Positions 50,101 through 59,100 of a stretch of DNA of 64,000 nt are shown here, piece after piece. Source of the DNA: Thozetella sp. PMI_491 (Eukaryota; Ascomycota; Sordariomycetes; Chaetosphaeriales; Chaetosphaeriaceae); NCBI GenBank assembly GCA_021432635.1, contig MU270025.1, positions 1,013,244 to 1,077,243 of the forward strand. The letters run 5' to 3'. The notes beneath the pieces were generated by a model. That model was not told the DNA's origin and did no database searches. It worked only from the letters and a program-made list of their open reading frames with translations. Positions within the stretch are counted from its first letter, which is position 1; the number at the start of each line of letters is the position of its first letter. Position numbers and translations under genes: made by a program.

Positions 50101-53100
50101 CATTCATCGGACTAGGCGGCGACTCTATCACGGCTATGCAGGTTGTCGCACGCTGCCGAGATGAGCACGGTATCAGCATTAGCATCAAGGATATTTTACA
50201 GTCCAAGGGCGTTGCGTCGATATCTACACAAGCGAAGAATATCTCGGAGACTGCTTCTAACTTTGAACGCCTGCCAGCCAAAACCACTGCCAATCTCGAG
50301 ATATTCGCGGACGATATGCTATCTGACCTTGGAGTCACAAAGGAAAACGTCGAGCACGTGTACCCATGCTCTCCGATCCAGGAAGGCATACTGCTCAGTC
50401 AGGCACGCCAGCCAGGATCCTACCTCGTGCGTCAGGTTTTCCGTGTGCAGTCCAATACCAACGATCCCGTCGATGTTAAGCGTCTCCGAACTTCGTGGCA
50501 GTCGGTGGTTCACCGCCATTCGATTCTTCGAACTATCTTCGTCGAACAAAGCTCTACCACAGATGACCCTCACTTCTATCAGGTTGTTCTCAAGAATTTC
50601 AGCCCCAATATCAAGATGCTCAAGTATTCCGCCGGCGACGTTGTTGCGTTCATGGATCGCGAGGCAGAAATTCATTATGATACCTGCCTCCCAGTCCACC
50701 AGGTCATCTTCTGTCGGAGTCCCATGAACGAGGTATTCTGCCTCATGGAACTGAGTCATGCCTTAATCGACGGCACTTCGCTTGCCTTGGTACAACAAGA
50801 CCTAATCCAGACCTACCAATATGGACTCTTACTCGGGCCCGGTTCTCTATACTACGACTACGTCGAATTTCTTCAGTCTCAAAGCCGTCAGGCCGGCCTT
50901 GACTACTGGACAAGCCATCTAGCCAACATCTCCGCTTGCCACTTCCCACGCCTCAATTTCCCTGAGGTCGAAGTCAAAAAGCCCAGGAAGCTCACCATAA
51001 ACCTTGGACTCGAGTCTATGATCCACTCCTTCTGTAAACAGCAAGAAGTTACAATGGCGAACGTCTTCCAGGCCGCCTGGAGTATGGTACTTCGCGAATA
51101 TACCGGCACCGACGAAGTTGCATTTGGTTACCTCGCCTCCGGCCGCGACATTCCTCTGAAGAATATATCCAACACCGTTGGCCCCATCATCAACACACTC
51201 ATCTGTAGTATCGACATGGGCGGTCTCACCCCACAGAAGATGCTTAAAAGGCTTTCTCAGGACTACCTCAATGCGCTCCTCTATCAGCACACTTCTCTCG
51301 GCGAGATCCAGCGCGCCGTAGGGAACTCTGGCCTGTCTCTCTTCAACACCATCATGTCTCTGCAACATGTCCAGTCTATGGCTAGCCCACAGCCAGTCCT
51401 TGTTTTTGAAGTCTTGGACGAGGTCGATCCTACTGAGTATGACATCGTCATGCAGATCACGACGGGTGGTCCTAATGTCGAGCTGACCATGACCTACTGG
51501 AACAAAAATATGACAGACTCTCAGGCGAAAAACGTTGCCGCGTCTTTCCGCAGTGCTATCGCAGCTATCCTGGCTACTCCGGAGGTGTGCATAGAAGAGG
51601 TGAATCTCTTTACGGAGGAGGACCATCTCCAGATCCTTGAGTGGAATGCTGCCCCGCCACCGCCTGCCGAGGAAGCATGTCTGCACTGGCTCATTGAGTC
51701 CCAAGCATTGCAGTTCCCTACTGATCCGGCCATCTGTTCATGGGATGCTGAGCTCACTTACGCGGAAGTTAGCGACCTCTCAGACCGCCTCTCGCACCAC
51801 CTCCTATCCCTCGGTGTTGGACCAGAGGTCATGGTCCCGCTCTGCTTCGAGAAGTCAGCTTGGGCCCTAGTCACTATGGTCTCAGTTCTTAAGGCCGGCG
51901 GTTGCACCGTCATGCTTAACCCTGACGATCCCCAGCAGCGTCTCCATAATCTTGTTACCAGCACCGAAGCCAAGGTCATGCTCACCACAGCTCGCTTCGC
52001 ATCTAGGTTCCTAGACTCTGGCATCTTCGTCGTTCCAGTAGACCACGATTTCTTCTACTCGCTGCCAATGGCCTCGGGCGCTGCCTCGCGCTCAGTTAAG
52101 CCGACGAACAAGGCCATGGTAATGTTTACTTCTGGTTCGACCGGCACACCTAAGGGCATTGTAGTCGAACACCGGTCACTCTGTACAGTCGCCCTCCGGC
52201 ACGCCCCTCGGCTCGGCTTGGGTCACGGTTCGCGGGCTCTACAGTTTGCCGCTTACACCTGGGACGTCTCGACAGCGGAAACATTCTTCACTCTCGCCAA
52301 CGGTGGCTGCGTCTGTATTCCTTCAGAACAGGAGCGCATGAATGACATCGCCGGCGCCATCAACCGCACTGGCGCCAGTTGGTGCATGGTCACGCCTACA
52401 GTCTCCTCTCTCCTTGACCCTGCTGAGATCCCGACAATGAAGAGCGTTGTACTCTGTGGTGAGACTGTCCCAGCAAGTGAGATTGAGAAGTGGAAGCAGG
52501 TCGACCTCTACCTTGTCTACGGACCGGCCGAATGCTCCGTCGCTACGGCTCTCTCGGACCGTCGCTCGCACCCAAAGATAGCCTCTTGCAATATTGGTTA
52601 TGGCATCGGTGCGCGGCTCTGGGTTACAAACCCCGCCGACCACAATATTCTTTGTCCGGTAGGTGCCATTGGTGAGCTGCTCATCGAGGGCCCCATAGTC
52701 GCCCGTGGGTACCTCAAAAACCAGGAGAAGAATGCCGACGCATTCGTTACCAACCCCGCCTGGACCAAGCATGTCAAGGCCATTTTCAACGAGACTACTC
52801 GGCTCTACAAGACTGGTGACCTTGTTCGCTACAATGCCGACGGCTCACTCAGTATCCTAGGCCGCAAGGATACTCAAGTCAAGATCAGCGGCCAGCGCAC
52901 TGAGCTCAGCGAGATCGAGTCACAGATTCGGGCCGTTTTGTCTCGCAAGGAAATACCACTCCAGGCGGTTGTGGACGTGGTGAACCCGGCCATCCGTGGC
53001 GAGGGTGGTGTCCTAGCCGCGTACCTGTACAACAACTGCTCGGCCGATGCTACTGCCTCTACAGAGGTCTCAGTCCTACCACTCCATGATGAGTTCGAGA

Positions 53101-56100
53101 GTTGCTTCAGACTCCTACGAACTGCTCTAAGTCAGGCGCTGCCCTCCTACATGATACCAACCATCTTCATTCCTATCTCAAAGATGCCCTATACCACCTC
53201 TTTCAAGATCAACCGCAAAGTCCTCCGCAACTTAGGCCATGGCCTCTCGGAGGAAGAGCTGGCTATTTATTCTCTGAGCACGGCTAATGAGCCAGCGGTG
53301 GCTTCTCCTCTTACAAAGAAAGAGCACCTCCTTGCCCAACTCTGGGCAAAAACACTCGGGTTCGACACTTCAACTCGCAATATCGACTCTAGTGACAGCT
53401 TCTTTCGCCTTGGGGGCAATTCTCTAGCCGCCATGAAGTTGGTGTCGCACGCTCGCGCTATCGATCTCACCATCACCGTTGCCGATATCTTCAAACATCA
53501 GGAGCTCTGCGCTATGGCTCAGGTCCTAGGTAAGACCAGTCTAGAGGCCTCTCCTGCCGAAAATATTAAGCCATTTTCACTTGTTTCAAAGAGCGATCCA
53601 AGGCTCCTTGAAGACGCCGCTGTTAGCTGCGATATCTCCCTTACCAAGATAGAGGATATCTATCCAGCCACCCCGCTTCAAGAGGGACTAATGGCAATTT
53701 CCACCCGACAACCTGGTTCTTACGTCCTTCGGGATATCTTTAAGCTTCCAGCCACTCTTGATGTCGGCCGTTTCAGGGCCGCTTGGGAGAAAGTTTCAGA
53801 AGTTCACCCCATTCTTCGGACCCGTATTATCACTACCGCCCTTAGCACACTACAGGTTGTCGTCAAAGAGGGCATTGAGTGGTACACATCGAGCTCAGTC
53901 GATGCCTACCTATTCGCTGACAACAAAGTCGCTTTTCAATACGGAAGAAAGCTGGCCCGGTACGCCATTCTCGGCGATGCCGAATCGGGCTACACCTTCG
54001 TCTGGACCGCGCATCACGCTATATACGATGGGTTCACCCGCGACAAATTGTATCAGCAGGTGAGAGGGCTTTACAACTCTTGGGAGGCCCCTCCAGTCAC
54101 TCCATACAACCGGTTCATCCACCACATCGCTCAGAAGATGGATACCACCGAAGTACACAACTTCTGGAGTACGCAGTTTTCGGGCGAATTCGTCCACTAC
54201 CCATCACTCCCAAGCAACTCGTACCAGCCGCAACCAACGGAGCGTATCGATTACTCCATGCAGTTCTCCCGCAATACTGATTCCGTCATTACCACTGCCA
54301 CCATCTTACGTGCCGCATGGGCCATTGTCACCGGACGCTATGCCGACTCCAATGACGTCGTATTCGGCCTGACCCTCTCTGGACGTAACGCGCCTGTGGA
54401 CAGAATGGACGAAGTAATGGGCCCCACGACAACTACCCTGCCTGTGCGCATCACTATCTACAGGTCCCAGACGATAATGGCCTTTCTCAATGACGTGCAG
54501 TCACAGTCAGTGGAGATGATCCCCTACGAGCATACCGGCCTGCAGTATATCAAAGAAGCCAGCCCCAATGCTCGAAAGGCAGTTGATTTCCAAAATCTGC
54601 TAGTAATCCAGCCGGCTATGCAAGATGATGCAAGCACTGACGGCCTTGGGATGGAACGCTTGCCTTCAGAGATGGCCAACTTCGATACATATGCCCTTGT
54701 GCTCGAGTGCTCGATGAGCCAGGACAGCATCGGTCTTCAGGCGCAGTACGACCCTAACGTGCTCACTACTTCGCACATCCAGCATATGATCCGCCTCCTC
54801 GAGCACGTTATCGGGCAGCTGGCTACCGAGCTAAGAGGCAAGACTGTCGCGGATATCGGCCTCCTCAGCGAATATGACTCCCAACAGCTAGCACAGTGGA
54901 ATTCCACCCTACCTATGTCAGTAGATTCGACTATCCCTACGATGATCCAAAAACAAGTCAGCATCTTCCCGGAATCAATAGCCGTCGAGGGCTGGGATGG
55001 CTCGGTCTCTTACCGCGAGTTGGACGAACTGTCAACCAACTTGGCCCACTTCCTTGCCTGCTTAGGCATCAGCCCCGGCTCCAAATTGCCTATAGCCTTT
55101 CCCAAGTCCATCTGGACTGTTGTAGCCCTTTTGGGGGCCCTTAAAGCTGGTGCAGCTGTGACCTTACTCAACCCGGACCACCCGCTCAGTCGCCTCCTTC
55201 ACATTTTTGAAGACCTAGAGCCTGCTATACTCCTGACTGATGATGCCCATGTCGGATACTTCGAAAGTCATGTACCCAGGGTGTTTGCCGTCAACAGAAG
55301 CACCATCGATGCACTACCAGCCAGGGATGGTCCAGCCCCAGCGGAGGTTAAGGCCTCTGATCTCGCCTTTGTTAACTTTACCTCTGGTACCACCGGCCGC
55401 CCCAAGGGTATTCTCATCGATCACCGGAACATTGTCACTTCTTTGATGGCGTACATCCGGGACATTCCATATACGCCAGAGACTCGGGTGCTACAATATG
55501 CATCATACACGTTTGATGTTAGCATCTCCGAGATTCTCTGTGCCCTGATGAGTGGGGCCACGCTCTGCGTACCCTCTGAGGAGGAAAGGACAAATGACAT
55601 CGCCGGTAGCATCGCTAAGTACCGTGTCAACCTCGCAGACATCACGCCCACAGTTGCAATGCTGTTCACTCCCGAGCAAGTGCCAACTCTCAAGACGCTT
55701 ACTGTTGGGGGCGAGGCGATGACTCGTGATGTCATGAACACTTGGGCAGGTCATGTCGACCTTATCAACGCCTATGGTCCAGCTGAATGCTCCATTAGCA
55801 CTTCCTGGGCGACTAATCTCGCAGCTACCGACAATAATTCCAATATTGGTAAAGGCAAGGCCTGTCTGTTGTGGGTTGTTGAACCCGATGACCACAATAA
55901 GCTTGCTCCAATCGGGGCAATTGGGGAGCTGCTTGTTGAAGGCCCAACTGTGTCCCTCGGCTACCTGAATTGTGATGAGGAGACTGCGAAGTCCTTTATT
56001 TGCAACCCAGCTTGGACAGAAGGCAATCAGACGACTACGGAGCGCCGCATGTACTGCACCGGCGACTTAGTTCAGTACGCTGCCGACGGAAGCATCCGAT

Positions 56101-59100
56101 ATGTTGGCCGCAAAGACACGCAGGTGAAGATATACGGGCAGCGTGTCGAGGTCGACGAGATTGAGTATAATATCACCGCAGCTAGCCACCGCTACTCACA
56201 TGTTGCGGTCGAGGTTGCCAATATCAAGGCTCGTGGTGACGCCAGGGCTCTTGTAGCATTTCTTGCCGAAGAGGGCGGTAAGGAAGACCAAGCCAGTACA
56301 GACGACGAATCGCCACTCCTTTCCATCCCGGCGGAGCTACAAATGGAGTATCTCACTTTGCAGTCACAGCTCCATGACACGATGCCGGTCTTTATGGTCC
56401 CCTCCTTGTTTGTTCCGATGAAGCGGCTTCCGATCCATAACAGCGGCAAACTCGACCGGAAGAAACTTCGACAGATCGTGCGCAACCTCTCTCTGGAACA
56501 ACTGTCTCATTACTCCCTCGTATCTGGTGAGTTCGACACGGCTGAGCTCACCACTTTGGAAAAGACCCTCCAGCCAATCTGGGCCCGCAATCTCAAGATC
56601 GGGGAAGATCAAATAAATGCCAGCAGCAACTTCTTCCGCCTGGGAGGTGATTCCGTTGCCGCCATAAAGCTAGCTGCCGAAATGAGGACCGCTGGCAGGG
56701 CGATCACCGTCATGGATATTTACGCCAGCCCCACGCTAGCACAGATGGCCCAGATTATTGAGACTAGCAACGTTGTTGAGGATGAGTCCATTATTCAGCC
56801 GTTCTCTCTAGTTCCCTCAACCGAGGTAGCTTCTCTGCTCATTGAGGCTGCCACGCAGTGCAACGTCCTTGAAGATCTCGTTGAGGATATATACCCTTGC
56901 ACACCACTTCAGGAAGGTCTCATTAACCTTTCCACTCGCCGGGAGACCCCCTACATTAAACGCAGTGTATATCGTCTCCCCGAGTCGCTGGATATCGCTC
57001 GCTACCAATCCTCCTGGGCGGCCCTCTCTACTGCCCATCCCATCCTACGCACACGCATCATTCACACCGACTCTGGCTCCCTCCAGGTTGTGCTGAAGGA
57101 GGAGATATCGTGGCAGTATGGCTCGTCGCTCCATGAGTATTTGGAGCGCGACAAGAAAATCTCTATGACTTATGGCACTCCTCTAGTCCGCTATTCCATC
57201 ATTCGTCCAACTTCTGAAGACTGCTCTCCTTACTTCGTCTGGACTGCTCACCACGCTATCTACGATGGATGGAGCGAAAGTCTTCTCTTTAGCCAGGTTG
57301 GGCGGCACTATGAGAGTGGTTGCTTACCTCATGGGGCTGCATTCAACACTTTTATCAACTACCTCACCAACGGAGTCAATGAGAATGACTCCGAATTCTT
57401 CTGGCGCACTGAGTTTGCGGACGAGATACCCAGCAGCTACCCCAAATTACCATCACCGGCCTACGAGCCAACACCTCAGGCTATTCAGGAGACTACGATC
57501 CAACTAGCCCGGAACGAAGAGTCAAATACAACGCTCTCCGCTGTTATCCAGGCTGCCTGGGCTGCAGTTCTCGGCCGCTGGTCGCACTCTGATGATATTG
57601 TCTACGGCCTAACTCTTGCCGGCCGCAATGTTCCGGTGGCCGGTATTACCAGCATTGTCGGCCCCACCATCACCACGGTGCCCGTTCGCGTTCGTCTCGG
57701 TAGGGCTATGAACCGGTCGATCGCCTCCTTCCTAGACCAGATCAGCACTCAGGCCACACAGATGATGCCCTTCGAGCAAATCGGCCTGCAAAAGATTCGC
57801 CGCCTGGGCAAGTCCGCCGTCGCGGGCACCGACTTCAGGAACTTATTAGTACTCCAACCCATCCTGCAAGACGTCGACGAGAATCTTGGATTAGTTCCCG
57901 TGGAAGTCGAGAACGACGGGTTCGACACGTTCGCTTTGGTTGTTGAGTGTATTCTTGGCGAATCCCAGGCCACAATTGGCATGCGCTATGACGAGACCGT
58001 CATCAGCTCTACCGAGGTTGGCTGGCTAATGGGACATTTCACAACCGCCATCGAACACATGAGCAAGGCTTCCACCACAGAGACGCTGAACCAGCTCAAA
58101 ATATTCAGCCAGGAAGACCAACTCCAGCTAAGGCAGTGGAATGCGACCTATCCAACCTTCCCAGACCAGTGTGTTCACGATATGATTAAGGCCATGGCGC
58201 ATGAGCTCCCAGATCGAGAGGCCGTCCACGCCTGGGACGCCAGGCTTACCTACCAACAGCTCGAAGAGATGTCCACTCAGCTTTCATATTACTTGGCTAC
58301 CCTTGGCGTCACGTCCAATACAATTGTCCCGCTCTGCTTCGACAAGTCCGCGTGGGCCATCGTCGCCATGCTCGCTGTCATGAAGTCTGGCGGTGCCTGC
58401 GTTTCACTCAACCCCGAGCATCCGATCCGCCGTCTCCAAGAGATTGCCAACGATGTTGGCGCACGAATAATCATTTCAGCACCTCATCACGCCAACAGAT
58501 TTGACATGTTCTCGCAATCTGTCGTCCCTGTCGGCATTGGATGCTCGTTCCCTGTAACATTCACGACGCCGAGCGACGCCATTGTCAGTCCTGGGGACCC
58601 AGCCTTCATTATTATGACCAGCGGTAGTACGGGCAAGCCTAAGGGAGTTGTTCTAGACCACCGCGCCTTGAGCGCCAGTATGCGCGCCCATAGACCCCTG
58701 CTAGAGATGCACGGCCGCCGCATTTTGCAGTTTGCTTCCTACACGTTCGACATCAGCATCGCTGAGATATTCACCACCCTTTCTTGCGGTGGGACTGTTT
58801 GCGTTCCGTCTGAGCATGATCGCATGAACAACCTCGTCAAGTTCATCAACGAGTTTAATATCGACTGGGTCTGTCTCACGCCCACTGTTGCCAACCTAAT
58901 CCAGCCCGCCGACGTGCCCAGCATCGAGACCCTAATCCTCTCCGGTGAGGCACCCACCAAAGCCCTCCTTACAAGCTGGGCCGACTCAGTCAAGCTCTTT
59001 AATGCTTACGGCCCATCAGAGTGCTCAATTTGGTCCAGTATTGGGAAGCACGTACCGACAACTACCAGCGCGACCAACATTGGCTACGGCGCCGGCACTC

